This document shows, piece by piece, positions 24,267 through 32,477 of a stretch of DNA of 64,000 nucleotides; the first letter of the stretch is position 1, and each line of letters begins with the position of its first letter. Origin of the DNA: Haloplanus rubicundus (GTDB taxonomy: Archaea > Halobacteriota > Halobacteria > Halobacteriales > Haloferacaceae); contig NZ_CP031148.1 of assembly GCF_003342675.1 (NCBI RefSeq), forward strand, positions 806,001-870,000, read 5' to 3'. The notes under the pieces are model-generated. The model was not told where the DNA came from. It did no database searches and worked only from the letters and a program-made list of their open reading frames with translations. A program made the position numbers and the translations under genes.

Positions 24267-25040
24267 ATGAAGACGCTCAACCTCGTCGGCCCCGGTGCCG
24301 TGGACCTGGCCGACCGACTCGTCCCCCGACTCGACGGTCGGGTCGCAACCGTCGAACGGCTCCCCGAGACGGCCGCCCGAGACACCGACGCCGGTGCCGC
24401 CTACGGCCTCTCCACTGACGGCTCGTGGATCGGCGCGGGCGACGGCGAGACGCTTCCGGACCTGCTCGACTCGCTCGTCCCCGACTTCGACTACGCGCTC
24501 ACGGTCGGCTTCGACGACGCCCGCCTCCCGACGGTCGCCATCGGCGACGCCGAGGACGACCCACTCGTGACGCTCCCCGACGCCGAGGCGGACCTCGACC
24601 CCGTCCTCGATGCCGCCGCCCACGTCGACCCCCGCGTCACCCTCGAATCGCTCGTCGAGCGGGCGAAAGCGTCGCCGCTCGCGGAACGCTCGGGCGCCAT
24701 CGCGACGTTCACCGGCCGCGTTCGCGTGAAAGACTCCGACGACGACACCCGAACCACGCAGTTGGAGTTCGAGAAGTACGAGGGCGTCGCCGCCGACCGG
24801 ATGCGGACCATCCGCGAGGAACTCGAAGCCCGCGACGGCGTCTTCGAGGTGCTGATGCACCACCGCACCGGCGTCCTCCGCGAGGGAGAGGACATCGTGT
24901 TCGTCGTCGTCCTCGCCGGCCACCGCGAGGAGGCGTTCCGAACCGTCGAGGACGGCATCAACCGCCTCAAAGACGAGGTGCCCATCTTCAAGAAGGAGTC
25001 GACCGAAGAGGAGGAATTCTGGATTCACGAGCGGGCCTGA
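24267..25040 (+). CDS. moaE: Molybdopterin synthase large subunit MoaE with MobB-like N-terminal domain
   Basis: A 257-aa fusion as found in haloarchaea. Residues 1 to about 115 form an N-terminal MobB-like domain (L-N-L-V-G-P-G-A-V-D start, but without a P-loop lysine). The C-terminal part is MoaE: A-T-F-T-G-R-V-R near residue 152, the F-E-V-L-M-H-H-R-T-G-V-L segment with conserved His-Arg, and the V-P-I-F-K-K-E-S-T-E-E-E-E-F-W-I end with the two active-site lysines. It inserts dithiolene sulfur into precursor Z with MoaD. Other cofactor genes (yqeC, mobA) lie 5-7 kb away. Confidence 0.92.
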   Translation: MKTLNLVGPGAVDLADRLVPRLDGRVATVERLPETAARDTDAGAAYGLSTDGSWIGAGDGETLPDLLDSLVPDFDYALTVGFDDARLPTVAIGDAEDDPLVTLPDAEADLDPVLDAAAHVDPRVTLESLVERAKASPLAERSGAIATFTGRVRVKDSDDDTRTTQLEFEKYEGVAADRMRTIREELEARDGVFEVLMHHRTGVLREGEDIVFVVVLAGHREEAFRTVEDGINRLKDEVPIFKKESTEEEEFWIHERA

Positions 25041-25106
25041 CGCCGGAAAACCGGCTTTTCGAATCGACTCTATTTCGAGATATTTATTCTGAAACAAATT
25101 CTCAAA

Positions 25107-25162
25107 AGACATCATAAAATGTCTCACGGCTTCGTGAAAGGTCCTGAAGAATTCACGAAACC
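25107..25162 (+). promoter_or_regulatory. AT-rich leader with inverted repeats upstream of the DUF7123-like gene
   Basis: The 212-bp gap is much richer in A+T than its surroundings. It contains AGACAT/ATGTCT (25107-25112/25119-25124) and an 8-bp inverted repeat TTCGTGAA/TTCACGAA (25131-25138/25152-25159). The latter extends by GG/CC across one mismatch to 25128-25162. A TATA-like CTTTATAA follows at about 25205. The arms could be an operator or an RNA hairpin in a long leader. Confidence 0.45.
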
Positions 25163-25252
25163 CGATAAATCGATAAAACTGACCGAACTGCTCCGAACGT
25201 TCCTTCCTTTATAACATCCTCCGGGGTATACGATGGATCGAGGCGACAACAA

Positions 25253-25507
25253 ATGAGCGCAACCGCAGATCCCTCCACCGAGACCGACGACAGCGCGTCC
25301 AAAGAGGACCGTCTGAAGGAGTACCTGCTCTCGAAGGCGCAGGACGGTGAACTCTACTTCAAGAGCAAGTTCATCGCGGACGAAGTCGGTCTCTCGCCCA
25401 AAGAGATCGGCGCCCTGATGGTCAAGCTCCGCGACTCCGCGACGGAACTGTCCGTCGAGAAGTGGTCGTACACGAGTGCGACCACGTGGCGAATCGAACC
25501 CGCGTAG
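25253..25507 (+). CDS. DUF7123-like small winged-helix-type protein
   Basis: An 84-aa protein. A polar, acidic N-terminus is followed by one helix-turn-helix-like domain: K-S-K-F-I-A-D-E-V-G-L-S-P-K-E-I-G-A-L-M looks like helices 2 and 3 of a winged helix, and W-S-Y-T-S-A-T-T-W-R-I the wing and last strand. This matches the small haloarchaeal DUF7123 family, of unknown function, plausibly DNA-binding. It has an unusually long AT-rich upstream region with inverted repeats, so it may be regulated. Confidence 0.8.
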   Translation: MSATADPSTETDDSASKEDRLKEYLLSKAQDGELYFKSKFIADEVGLSPKEIGALMVKLRDSATELSVEKWSYTSATTWRIEPA

Positions 25508-25582
25508 GCCCCGCCTCGGTCCCCGCAGCGCACCTGGGCCTCACGTGGCGTGTCACACGACACTCCCCCCTTACTTCACGGG

Positions 25583-25589
25583 TTTTATA
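25583..25589 (+). promoter_or_regulatory. TATA-like box of the site-2 protease gene
   Basis: TTTTATA centred 29 bp before the ATG at 25615. This fits a leaderless start and fixes the N-terminus used here. Confidence 0.55.
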
Positions 25590-25614
25590 CGACCGAGCGA
25601 CGTATCCAGCATCG

Positions 25615-26742
25615 ATGGACGCAGTCGATGGGCCGCCGTCTGACGCCCTGGAACCCGTGTTCTACGTCCGCGACACCGACACCGACGGGGACCGGATTCG
25701 CTACTACGGCGAACCGCTCGTCCCCCGTAGCTCGCTGGCCGACGAACTTAGCGAGCCGTTCCGTCGCGCCGGCTACCGCGTCGACCTCGAAGCCGGACGC
25801 GAACCGTACGAGACGGTCGTCGTCGCGACGCCCGCGGACGGCCGCATCGACGGCGTTCCGTGGACCAACCTCGCCCTGTTCGTCGCGACAGTCCTCTCGA
25901 CGCTGCTCGTCGGGGCCGTCGCGTGGTACTACATCCCGCCGGGCGACATCGCCGCCAACCCCCTACTCGCCCTGCGGGCGTGGCCGTTCACCGCCGCCGT
26001 CCTCGGGGTGCTCACGGCCCACGAACTCGGCCACTACCTCGCCGGCCGCTACCACCGGGTGGACGTCTCCCTCCCCTACCTCATCCCCTTCGTCGTCCCC
26101 TTCGGGACGCTCGGGGCGATCATCCGCATGCGCGGCCGGATGCCCGACCGCAAGACCCTGTTCGACATCGGCGTCGCCGGGCCGCTTTCCGGCCTCGTGG
26201 CCACCGTCGTGGTGACCGCCATCGGCCTCTCGCTCGATCCGATGACGATCCCGCCGGACGTCCTCGACTCCTCGGCGCAGGTCATCGTCTTCAACAACCC
26301 GCCGCTTCTCGACCTGATCGCGACGGCGCTCGGCCAGCCGACCAGCTACGCCGACCCGACGAAGACCGTCCACCCCGTCATCATCGGCGGCTGGGTGGGG
26401 ATGTTCTTCACCGTCCTCAACCTGCTCCCGGTCGGCCAACTCGACGGCGGGCACATGGTCCGGGCGATGCTCGGCCGACGCCAGGAGACGGTCGCGTCGC
26501 TCGTCCCCCTCGCGCTCTTCGGCCTCGCGGCCTACCTCTACTTCGTCCGCAACCTCTCGTTCAACGAGTCGGTCGGTCTCTGGGCCTTCTGGGGCCTGTT
26601 CGCCACCGTCATCGCCTACAACGGTCCCGCCCACCCGGCGGACGAGACGCCGCTCGGCTGGAAGCGTCAGCTCGTTGGCCTCCTCACCTTCGCGCTCGGC
26701 GCGCTCTGTTTCCTGCTCGTCCCCATCCAACTGCTCGGCTAG
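25615..26742 (+). CDS. Site-2 protease family intramembrane metalloprotease
   Basis: A 375-aa M50-type protease. A cytoplasmic N-terminal domain (about 80 residues) precedes six or so helices. The zinc site H-E-L-G-H is at about residue 141-145, the third ligand is in L-D-G-G-H near 277-281, and the family G-x-x-x-N/S-x-x-P spacing is present. It should cleave membrane-anchored regulators within the membrane. Its stop and that of thiL on the other strand are shared in one CTAG. Confidence 0.92.
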   Translation: MDAVDGPPSDALEPVFYVRDTDTDGDRIRYYGEPLVPRSSLADELSEPFRRAGYRVDLEAGREPYETVVVATPADGRIDGVPWTNLALFVATVLSTLLVGAVAWYYIPPGDIAANPLLALRAWPFTAAVLGVLTAHELGHYLAGRYHRVDVSLPYLIPFVVPFGTLGAIIRMRGRMPDRKTLFDIGVAGPLSGLVATVVVTAIGLSLDPMTIPPDVLDSSAQVIVFNNPPLLDLIATALGQPTSYADPTKTVHPVIIGGWVGMFFTVLNLLPVGQLDGGHMVRAMLGRRQETVASLVPLALFGLAAYLYFVRNLSFNESVGLWAFWGLFATVIAYNGPAHPADETPLGWKRQLVGLLTFALGALCFLLVPIQLLG

Positions 26743-27608
26743 TGGCTGTAGCCACGGTCCGGGAGCGGGTCGCCGTCGGCGAGGACGCCACCTTTCGTCA
26801 CCCGTCCGATCCGAGTGATCGGGGTGTCGAGCCACTCACGGTTCGCCTCGACGACAGCCCGCGGCCCCGTGAAGACGAGTTCGAAGTCCTCACCGAAAAA
26901 CGTCGAGAGCTCGCGGCGTTCGGCCTCCCCGTCGGCGACGGCGTCGACGGCCCGGTCGACCGGGAGTCGGTCCCACTCGACGTCGAACCCGCAGTCGCTC
27001 GCCGCGGCGAGCTGGTGGAGCGAGCGCGCGAGGCCGTCCGAGGAGTCCATCATCGCGCTGGCGACGCCGGCCAGTTGCCGCCCGGCCGCGACCCGTGGCT
27101 CGAACCGGAAGAGTTCGTTGCCCCGGTCGACGTTCCCCCGCTCGAACTCGCGGATCGCCGCGCCCGTCCGCCCGAGCGTCCCCGTCACGTAGACGGCGTC
27201 GCCGGGCTCCGCGCCGTGGCGGAAGACCGGGTCGTCGGTCCGGCCGACGACCGCCCCGGCGACCGTGAACTCGTCGTGGCTGTCGAGGTCGCCGCCCACG
27301 TACGCGGCGTCGACCAGTTCGCAGACGTCGCTCGCGCCGTCGACGAACGCCTCGATCTCCGCGGGATCGAACGCCGGCGCGCCGTAGGCGGCGACGGCGG
27401 CCGTCGCCGCCCCGCCCATCGCCGCCACGTCCGACAGCGACGCGCCGACCGTTCGCCACCCCGCCGTGTAGCGGGTCGTGCCCTCGGGGAAGTCCGTCCG
27501 CTCGTGGAGCATGTCGGTCGTGATCACCAGTCCGTCGATCACCGCGGCGTCGTCGCCGGCCGCGTCGATCCGCCCGGCGAGCAGTCCCAACGCGCTCCGT
27601 TCGTCCAT
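26739..27608 (-). CDS. thiL: Thiamine-monophosphate kinase
   Basis: A 289-aa ThiL (TMP to TPP, ATP-dependent), PurM-like fold. D-D-A-A-V-I-D-G-L-V-I-T-T-D-M-L near residue 18-34, T-A-G-W-R-T-V-G-A-S-L-S-D-V-A-A-M-G-G, the V-G-G-D-L-D-S metal site, and M-D-S-S-D-G-L are all in order. It is short for the family, lacking the first few residues of bacterial ThiL. The start M-D-E-R is preferred over in-frame upstream starts. Convergent with the site-2 protease gene. Confidence 0.92.
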   Translation of the reverse strand: MDERSALGLLAGRIDAAGDDAAVIDGLVITTDMLHERTDFPEGTTRYTAGWRTVGASLSDVAAMGGAATAAVAAYGAPAFDPAEIEAFVDGASDVCELVDAAYVGGDLDSHDEFTVAGAVVGRTDDPVFRHGAEPGDAVYVTGTLGRTGAAIREFERGNVDRGNELFRFEPRVAAGRQLAGVASAMMDSSDGLARSLHQLAAASDCGFDVEWDRLPVDRAVDAVADGEAERRELSTFFGEDFELVFTGPRAVVEANREWLDTPITRIGRVTKGGVLADGDPLPDRGYSH

Positions 27609-27685
27609 AGCCGGCGTTCGCGGCCGAGGGTAAAAAGACACGCCGATCCGGTGGGTTAATGCGTCGCCTCCCCCACCTCGAACGC

Positions 27686-28729
27686 ATGGCCGGCGGACGA
27701 ATTCGAGCGACGATACTCGGGTTCGCCGGCGCACTCGCCGTCTTCGCCGTCCTGTTTTCGGTCGCCGGCGTCGACGACTTGCTCTCGACGCTCGCGGGCG
27801 CCGACCGACGACTGGTGGCGCTCGTCCTCCTCGCCACGCTCGGTTGGCTGGCGGCGTGGGGGTTCTCCCTCCGGGTCGTCCTCGACGTTCTCGGCGTCTC
27901 GCTGTCCGTCCCGCAGGCCTTCCTCGTGTTCACCGGCGCGATGTTCGCGAACAACGTCACGCCGTTCGGGCAGGCGGGCGGCGAGCCGATCACCGCCCTG
28001 CTCATCTCGCGCGTGGCCGACACGGAGTACGAGAAGGGATTGGCCGCCATCGCCAGCGTCGACACGCTGAACTTCGTCCCCTCCATCACCATCGCCCTCG
28101 TCGGTGTGGGCTACTTCGTCACCGAAGTCGCGCTCGGCACGAACCGCCGCCTCGAACTCGCCTTGGCCGCGGTGGGGGTCCTCGCCGTCGGCGTCCCCGC
28201 GCTCGTCTACCTCGGCTGGCAACGCCGATACCAGCTCGAATCGCGGGTCGTCGGCGTCCTCACGCCGATCATCCGGCGGGTCGCGCGTCGGCTCCCCCGC
28301 GTGCCCGTCCCGACCGTCGGCGGCATCGAGCGCCGGATCAACGGCTTCTTCCGCGCCATCGAGCGGGTCGCGACCAACCCCCGTGGCCTCGCGCTCGCGC
28401 TCGCGCTCTCCGCAGTCGGCTGGTTCTGCCAGATGCTCGGGCTCTGGCTCGCCTTTCAGGCCATCGGCAACCCCATCCCGCTCTCCGTCGCGCTCTTCGT
28501 CGTCCCCATCGGCGCCATCGCGGGCGTGACGCCTCTGCCCGGCGGGGCGGGTGGCATCGAGAGCGTCCTCGTCGTCCTCCTCGTCGCCGCGCCGCTCCCC
28601 GGCGTCACCGAAGCCGTCGCCCTCGCCGCCGTCGTCGTCTTCCGCGGCGCCGTCTACTGGACGCCGACGGTGCTCGGCGGCCTCGTGACCGGCATCGTCG
28701 GGCTCCGGTCGCGGGGGTCGCGCACCTAA
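27686..28729 (+). CDS. Lysylphosphatidylglycerol synthase TM-region-like (UPF0104) protein
   Basis: A 347-aa integral membrane protein with about eight helices. The signatures N-N-V-T-P-F-G-Q-A-G-G-E-P and P-L-P-G-G-A-G-G-I-E-S match the UPF0104/LPG_synthase_TM (AglD-like) family. Known members act in lipid or glycan transfer at the membrane (AglD is the dolichol-hexose S-layer glycosylation protein), but the substrate here cannot be assigned. The second in-frame Met (27686) is chosen since TTAATG lies about 30 bp before it; 27659 is the alternative. Confidence 0.85.
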   Translation: MAGGRIRATILGFAGALAVFAVLFSVAGVDDLLSTLAGADRRLVALVLLATLGWLAAWGFSLRVVLDVLGVSLSVPQAFLVFTGAMFANNVTPFGQAGGEPITALLISRVADTEYEKGLAAIASVDTLNFVPSITIALVGVGYFVTEVALGTNRRLELALAAVGVLAVGVPALVYLGWQRRYQLESRVVGVLTPIIRRVARRLPRVPVPTVGGIERRINGFFRAIERVATNPRGLALALALSAVGWFCQMLGLWLAFQAIGNPIPLSVALFVVPIGAIAGVTPLPGGAGGIESVLVVLLVAAPLPGVTEAVALAAVVVFRGAVYWTPTVLGGLVTGIVGLRSRGSRT

Positions 28730-28738
28730 TACGATGGG

Positions 28739-28745
28739 TTTAAAC
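28739..28745 (+). promoter_or_regulatory. TATA-like box of rps19e
   Basis: TTTAAAC centred 28 bp upstream of the ATG at 28770. This supports the ribosomal protein start used here. Confidence 0.55.
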
Positions 28746-28769
28746 GCCGTCCGCGGGAATCCTGCGCCA

Positions 28770-29225
28770 ATGGTAACCCTCTACGACGTGCCGGCGGACG
28801 CGCTCATCGATGCGCTCGCCGACCGACTCGAGGACCGCATCGAGGCCCCCGACTGGATCAACTACGCCAAGACCGGCGTCAGCAAGGAGCTCCCGCCCCA
28901 GCAGGACGACTTCTGGGCGACCCGTGCGGCCAGCCTCCTGCGGAAAGTCGCCGTCGACGGCCCCGTCGGCGTCGACCGCCTCTCGACGGCCTACGGCGAT
29001 CACAACCAGGGCTCGACGCGCTACCGCGTCGCCGCCGCGCACGCCGACGCCGGCAGCAAGAAGATCATCCGGACCGCGCTCCAGCAACTCGAAGACGAGG
29101 GCCTCGTCTCCACCGCACAGGGCGAGGGCCGCGTCGCCACGCCCGCCGGTCAGAGCCTCCTCGACGAGGTGGCCGCCGAGGTGCTCGAGGACCTCGACCG
29201 CCCCGAACTCGAGAAGTACGCGTAG
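28770..29225 (+). CDS. rps19e: 30S ribosomal protein S19e
   Basis: A 151-aa archaeal/eukaryotic-type S19e. T-L-Y-D-V-P-A-D start, W-A-T-R-A-A-S-L-L-R-K-V near residue 50-60, Y-G-D-H-N-Q-G-S-T-R-Y-R, and the A-L-Q-Q-L-E-D-E-G-L-V winged-helix region all match. It is located in the 40S/30S head in known ribosomes. The next gene encodes PDCD5, the conserved archaeal arrangement. Confidence 0.97.
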   Translation: MVTLYDVPADALIDALADRLEDRIEAPDWINYAKTGVSKELPPQQDDFWATRAASLLRKVAVDGPVGVDRLSTAYGDHNQGSTRYRVAAAHADAGSKKIIRTALQQLEDEGLVSTAQGEGRVATPAGQSLLDEVAAEVLEDLDRPELEKYA

Positions 29226-29305
29226 CTCCGCCCGTCGCACCCCGGTCGTGACCGACCGGTGGCACCTCCGAAATCGTTTTCACCGTTTCGACGAAATTCA
29301 TACCC

Positions 29306-29659
29306 ATGAGTGGGAACCCCGACGACGAACGAATCGAGGAGCTTCGACAACAGAAGATGCAGGAACTGAAAGAACAGGCCCAGGAAGGTGGCGGCGAGCG
29401 TGCGGAGGCCCAGCAGGCCGCCCAACAGCAGGCCGAGGCCCAGAAGCAGGCGCTCCTGAAACAGAACCTCACCGACGGCGCCCGCCAGCGACTCAACGCC
29501 GTCCAGATGTCGAAACCCGAGGTGGCCGAGCAGGTCGAACAGCAGATCGTCGCGCTCGCCCGCAGCGGCCGTATTCAGGACCGCATCGACGAGGACCAGA
29601 TGCGCAAGCTGCTAAAGGAGCTCACCCCCGACAACAGCTTCGACATCCGTCGGCGATAA
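29306..29659 (+). CDS. PDCD5 family DNA-binding protein
   Basis: A 117-aa PDCD5/Mth1615-type protein. It has an N-terminal charged helix rich in Gln and Glu ([10 protein letters not shown]), then a three-helix core with [17 protein letters not shown] near residue 55-72, and [14 protein letters not shown] near the end. Known archaeal members bind nucleic acid. Downstream of rps19e, as in most archaea. Confidence 0.93.
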   Translation: MSGNPDDERIEELRQQKMQELKEQAQEGGGERAEAQQAAQQQAEAQKQALLKQNLTDGARQRLNAVQMSKPEVAEQVEQQIVALARSGRIQDRIDEDQMRKLLKELTPDNSFDIRRR

Positions 29660-29732
29660 CGACCACCCCGGGACGGTCCCGTTCTCGCCGTGCCGTCGAT
29701 ACGCCGAAGTGACTGCGCGCGAAAGCCGCGCT

Positions 29733-30464
29733 ATGGACCTCATCGAGGCGCTGTCGGCCGACACCGACCTCGTCTGTGTCGTCGGCGCCGGCGGCAAGAA
29801 GACGACGCTGTACACGCTCGCGAACCAGTTGGACCGCGCCGTCGTCACCGCGACGGTTCGCATCCCCATCTTCGACGAGCAGGTCGCCGCGGTGCGTGTC
29901 ACCCGCGACCCCGTGGGGGCGCTCCGCGACGCGGCCGCCGACGCGTGGCCGCTCGGTCTCGTCCCCGAACGGGAGCGCGACGACCGCTATCTCGGCTACG
30001 ACCGCGAGACGGTCACGGCCATCCGCGCGACGCCCGGTCACGGGCCGGTGCTGGTGAAAGCCGACGGCGCCCGCACTCGCCTCCTGAAGGCCCCCGACGA
30101 GCGCGAACCGCAGATCCCCGCGACGGCCGACACCGTCATCCCCGTCGCCAGCGCCCAGGTCGTCGGCAAACCGCTCTCGGACGCCCACGTCCACCGCCCG
30201 GAGCGCGTCGCCGACCTGACCGGCCTCGACCTCGGCGACCCAATCGGCCCCGAGGACGTGGGCACCGTCCTCGCACATCGGCTGGGCGGGCGCAAGCGCG
30301 TCCCGCCGAGCGCGACGGTCGTCCCGCTGATCAACATGGTCGACGACGACGAGTTGGCCGAGACGGGCCGGGAGATCGCCGCGGCCGTCCACGACCGCGC
30401 CGACGTGCCGCGCGTGGTGCTCGCGCGGATGCTCGACGCCGAGGTGGTGGACGTGATCGAGTAG
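29733..30464 (+). CDS. yqeC: YqeC-like selenium/molybdenum cofactor protein
   Basis: A 243-aa protein with the P-loop-like start V-C-V-V-G-A-G-G-K-K-T-T (residues about 14-25) and the V-L-V-K-A-D-G-A-R-T-R motif, as in the YqeC family. In bacteria YqeC goes with maturation of molybdenum hydroxylases and selenium-containing cofactors. The convergent neighbour mobA and nearby moaE support a role in molybdenum-enzyme maturation. In-frame upstream Met residues exist; M-D-L-I-E is chosen as start. Confidence 0.85.
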   Translation: MDLIEALSADTDLVCVVGAGGKKTTLYTLANQLDRAVVTATVRIPIFDEQVAAVRVTRDPVGALRDAAADAWPLGLVPERERDDRYLGYDRETVTAIRATPGHGPVLVKADGARTRLLKAPDEREPQIPATADTVIPVASAQVVGKPLSDAHVHRPERVADLTGLDLGDPIGPEDVGTVLAHRLGGRKRVPPSATVVPLINMVDDDELAETGREIAAAVHDRADVPRVVLARMLDAEVVDVIE

Positions 30465-30482
30465 CCGGCGTCCGTCGCCCTC

Positions 30483-30810
30483 ACGAACGCTCCTCCACCC
30501 GTCGCGTTCGGAACCGTTCGCGGCCCGATCGCACGTGGGTGTGCGATCGGTCCGGCAGTGGCTTACGAACGCTCCTCTACCCGTCGCGTTCGGAACCGTT
30601 CGCGGCCCGATCGCACGTGGGTGTGCGAGCGGCCCGGCAGTGGCTTACGAACGCTCCTCTACCCGTCGCGTTCGGAACCGTTCGCGGCCCGATCGCACGT
30701 GGGTGTGCGATCGGTCCGGCAGTGGCTTACGAACGCTCCTCCACCCGTCGCGTTCGGAGCCGGTTTCGGACCACTCGCCCGTTGGCGGGCGAGCGGTCCT
30801 TCGATGGGCT
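30483..30810. repeat. 82-bp tandem repeat, four units, over the 3' end of mobA
   Basis: The same block starts at 30483, 30565, 30647 and 30729, and its first bases recur at 30811 inside mobA; every interval is 82 bp. Units 1-3 are almost identical; unit 4 is diverged. On the minus strand each boundary encodes ...E-E-R-S followed by a stop, i.e. the last residues of MobA. Each unit also carries a hairpin: units 1-3 have GATCGCAC/GTGCGATC arms with a GTGGGT loop (unit 2 with one mismatch). Unit 4 has different arms, CTCGCCCG/CGGGCGAG (30774-30793), flanked by GGACC/GGTCC. The 344-bp gap holds nothing else. Confidence 0.9.
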
Positions 30811-31432
30811 ACGAACGCTCCTCCAACCGCCGCGCCGCGTCCTCGAAGTCCGCCCGTGTGTTGCAGTTCTCGAAGGTGTGGGGGACGCCGTGGTCGCGCA
30901 CTTCGTCGGCGTCGACGACGACGAAATCGAGCTCGAACAGCGGCGCGACGATACGTTCTTCACCCTCCGCCAGCGCCGCCTCGCAGGCGTCGGCCATCGC
31001 CGCGGCGCGGTAGACGGCGTGGGTAGTCTCGAACCACTGCTCCGGCCGGGGGACCGCGGCGTCGTGACCCGCCGCGCGCTCGAACAGGTAGTCGACGAAG
31101 CCCGGATCGACGAACGGCATGTCGCAGGCGACGACGAAGGCGTACTCGCTCTCGACGGCGCGGAGCCCCGTCGCCATCCCCGCCATCGGCCCCTCGTCGG
31201 GGTAGTCGTCCTCCGCGAAGGAGACGGGAACGGCGGCGCCGTCGAGGGCCTCGGCTATCGCCGCGCGCTGGGCGGCGCGGCAGTTGATCACGACGGCGTC
31301 GACGGCCGGCGCCACGCGGTCGACCACCCGCCGGATCATCGGTGCCCCCGCGAGGTCGGCCACTGCCTTGTCCTCGTCGCCGAACCGCGTCGACCGGCCG
31401 CCGGCGAGCACGACGGCAGTACGCTCGGACAT
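30809..31432 (-). CDS. mobA: Molybdenum cofactor guanylyltransferase MobA-type
   Basis: A 207-aa nucleotidyltransferase that attaches GMP (or CMP) to molybdopterin. The N-terminal V-V-L-A-G-G-R-S-T-R-F-G signature binds the nucleotide, and D-K-A-V-A-D-L-A-G follows. F-V-V-A-C-D-M-P-F-V-D near residue 97 is the metal site, and the C-terminal N-C-N-T-R-A-D matches MobA. The last residues (R-R-L-E-E-R-S) are copied in the downstream 82-bp repeats. Promoter sequence is also duplicated. Convergent with yqeC. Confidence 0.9.
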   Translation of the reverse strand: MSERTAVVLAGGRSTRFGDEDKAVADLAGAPMIRRVVDRVAPAVDAVVINCRAAQRAAIAEALDGAAVPVSFAEDDYPDEGPMAGMATGLRAVESEYAFVVACDMPFVDPGFVDYLFERAAGHDAAVPRPEQWFETTHAVYRAAAMADACEAALAEGEERIVAPLFELDFVVVDADEVRDHGVPHTFENCNTRADFEDAARRLEERS

Positions 31433-31449
31433 GACCCCAGCTACAGCAT

Positions 31450-31498
31450 CCACCTTTTTACTTCGTCGGGTGACGCCCACCTTTTTACTTCGTCGGGT
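31450..31498 (-). repeat. 27-bp duplication of the mobA promoter region
   Basis: CCACCTTTTTACTTCGTCGGGT occurs at 31450-31471 and again at 31477-31498, offset 27 bp. Read on the minus strand each copy contains AGTAAAAAGG, TATA-like. The proximal copy is centred about 27 bp upstream of the mobA ATG at the right place for a leaderless promoter. A hairpin GGTCGCGC/GCGCGACC (31496-31514) and one with arms 31545-31551/31565-31571 follow toward truA. Confidence 0.7.
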
Positions 31499-31606
31499 CG
31501 CGCTTCGCGCGACCGCTCCTCGCAAAAAGCTGGACCAAAAACCGCCGCGACTCGCTCGCCGCTCGTCGCGGTCGCTCGTGCTGGACCGTTCCGCACCGCC
31601 CCAAAG

Positions 31607-32413
31607 TCACTCGATCCCGTTACACAGATCGTCGGTAACGCGGGCGGCGGTCAGCGCCTCGACACGCCGCTCCCCGAAGACGTCGCGCGCGCTCTCGACG
31701 GCCGCGGGGTCGGGGTCGAACGCGAGTCTGGGGTAGGTCACGTCCGCGAGGACGAGCGGCGTCGCCGGGGCCGTCGGGACGCCCGCCGGCCCGTCCAGCG
31801 GCTCCGGGGCGAGGACGCGCTCCACCCGTTCGAGGCTGCTCTCACCGCTTCCCACGGCCCGCACCAGTCCGACGATGCGGCGGACCATGTGCCGGGCGAA
31901 GCCGTCCGCCGCGACGGTCAGGACGAGGAAGTCGCCGTCGCGGGCGCAGTCGGTTTCGAGGGTCCGGACCGTCCCCTCGTCGTCGGTCGTGAGGTTGTGG
32001 AAATCACCCTCGCCGGCCAGTCGGTCGAGCGCCGCACGCACCCGGGCGTCGTCGAGGGTCGGCCCGTACAGATGATAGCGGTAGGTCCGCCGCGTCGCGT
32101 CGTGGGTCGCGTGGAAGTCGTCGGGGGCGTCGGCGGACGCCCACGCTCGGACCGTCCCCGGCAGCTCGGCGTTGAACGCCGCGGGCGTGAGCCAGTCCGG
32201 CGCCTCGAAGGCGACGGTCTGGGCCAGCGCCGAGACGGCCGCGTCGGTGCGGCCGGCGGCGGCGTAGCCGGGTGGTACGTCGTCGCCGTCCAACACCCCG
32301 AGGGCACGCAGGGCGTCGAGCAGCGCGTCCTCGACGGTCGGCACGTCGGGCTGGCGCTGGAAGCCCGAGTAGGGGCGGCCGTCGTAGGCGACGCGGAAGG
32401 CGAGGGTCGGCAT
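31607..32413 (-). CDS. truA: tRNA pseudouridine synthase A
   Basis: A 268-aa TruA that modifies positions 38-40 in the tRNA anticodon stem. F-R-V-A-Y-D-G-R-P-Y-S-G-F-Q-R-Q near the start and the catalytic Asp in A-G-R-T-D-A-A-V (residue about 51) are intact. A-R-H-M-V-R-R-I-V-G near 170 is the second conserved block. Normal length. The gap to mobA (about 170 bp) carries hairpins and a duplicated promoter. Confidence 0.95.
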   Translation of the reverse strand: MPTLAFRVAYDGRPYSGFQRQPDVPTVEDALLDALRALGVLDGDDVPPGYAAAGRTDAAVSALAQTVAFEAPDWLTPAAFNAELPGTVRAWASADAPDDFHATHDATRRTYRYHLYGPTLDDARVRAALDRLAGEGDFHNLTTDDEGTVRTLETDCARDGDFLVLTVAADGFARHMVRRIVGLVRAVGSGESSLERVERVLAPEPLDGPAGVPTAPATPLVLADVTYPRLAFDPDPAAVESARDVFGERRVEALTAARVTDDLCNGIE

Positions 32414-32477
32414 CGACGGGACTCGGATCGCACGGTAGTTAAGCGACACGTCGGCCGGGACGGCTATCGCCGCACCG

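Noticed and set aside
30483-30810. CRISPR array
   Set aside because: The units are contiguous with no spacers, and they copy the mobA 3' end.
31496-31571. Hairpins between mobA and truA as a separate ncRNA
   Set aside because: Short GC-rich hairpins only; no promoter or conserved RNA features can be shown, so they are mentioned only with the mobA promoter repeat.
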